This document shows, one piece after another, positions 63,740 through 64,000 of a stretch of DNA of 64,000 bases. Within the stretch, counting starts at the first letter, position 1. Each line of letters starts with the position of its first letter. Source of the stretch: Nipponacmea schrenckii (taxonomy: Eukaryota; Mollusca; Gastropoda; Lottiidae); contig CM060202.1 of assembly GCA_030562195.1 (NCBI GenBank), positions 26,212,317 to 26,276,316 on the forward strand. The letters run 5' to 3'. The notes below the pieces were generated by a model that saw only the letters and a program-made list of their open reading frames with translations, was not told the DNA's origin and ran no database searches. Both the position numbers and the translations under genes were made by a program.

Positions 63740-64000
63740 GTAAATTATAAAGGAAAGGTCACTCCAATTTTATTTCCTGTTTTATGGATTTTTTTCTTGT
63801 ATTTGGTAGCCTACAATCCAGTCAAATCACTGCATTGTTACAAGAAAATAAAATAAAGTCGAGGCATGAAACACAGTTTGTCATAGATTTCCATTGTCAG
63901 ATAGTTGTTATAGTGCTAAGACTGTGCAATAACTGCAATAAGAGTACTGGTAACCTATGGATAGAAACACACTCACATTTGAACCTATCCTTATTGTTGA

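Overview
This is a 64 kb piece of an AT-rich, intron-rich animal nuclear genome. Short GT-AG exons are spread over long introns full of minisatellites, small palindromic DNA transposons and a tRNA-derived SINE. The gene content and the repeat style fit a lophotrochozoan, most probably a mollusc such as a gastropod; that placement is inference. Features specific to bacteria, plasmids or viruses were not seen.

Layout. (1) 386-2125 (+): a complete alpha-tubulin gene with TATA box, an ATG-only first coding exon and a very close poly(A) signal. (2) 2858-12151 (+): a tentative small-protein gene whose large intron would hold the next gene. (3) 3522-9478 (+): a complete eight-exon secreted/lysosomal alpha-galactosidase / alpha-N-acetylgalactosaminidase family (GH27) gene, followed by a 52-bp satellite and a 15-bp minisatellite. 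(4) 14212-18573 (+): a complete six-exon monocarboxylate-transporter-like (SLC16) gene. (5) 30342-20478 (-): an eleven-exon gene that I could assemble with every splice phase consistent. It predicts a 736-residue protein with an uncharacterised N-terminal part, a farnesoic-acid-O-methyltransferase-like (Methyltransf_FA) domain, a winged helix and a C-terminal nucleoside phosphorylase/nucleosidase (PNP_UDP) domain. This is the best candidate for a poorly described system, because PNP-type nucleosidases serve as immune effectors in bacteria, fungi and some animals. (6) 33.4-38.1 kb: transposon graveyard with a TTAA-flanked, THAP-bearing, Kolobok-like element, a LINE 3' end and a second terminal-repeat element. 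(7) 40944-57292 (+): twelve exons of an MGAT4 (GnT-IV, N-glycan branching) gene, missing only its extreme N-terminus. (8) 57.3-63.6 kb: flank with a 77-bp satellite, a near-perfect 162-bp palindrome and a MITE. (9) 63614-63739: one exon of an unidentified + strand gene.

The most unusual DNA-level structures lie in the MGAT4 gene. The intron before the exon that encodes the catalytic acidic motif (LEDDV) contains about 25 tandem copies of that exon's own 3' splice site plus its first 14 coding bases, each followed by an in-frame stop. Two arrays of one approximately 70-bp repeat, in opposite orientation, sit in the introns flanking exons 4-7 of the visible gene, so the pre-mRNA could fold that block into a loop. 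Two introns elsewhere use GC-AG splice sites. Several minisatellites appear to be grown from a dispersed repeat that also exists as single copies. The genes look like independent housekeeping or metabolic loci, not a pathway cluster.
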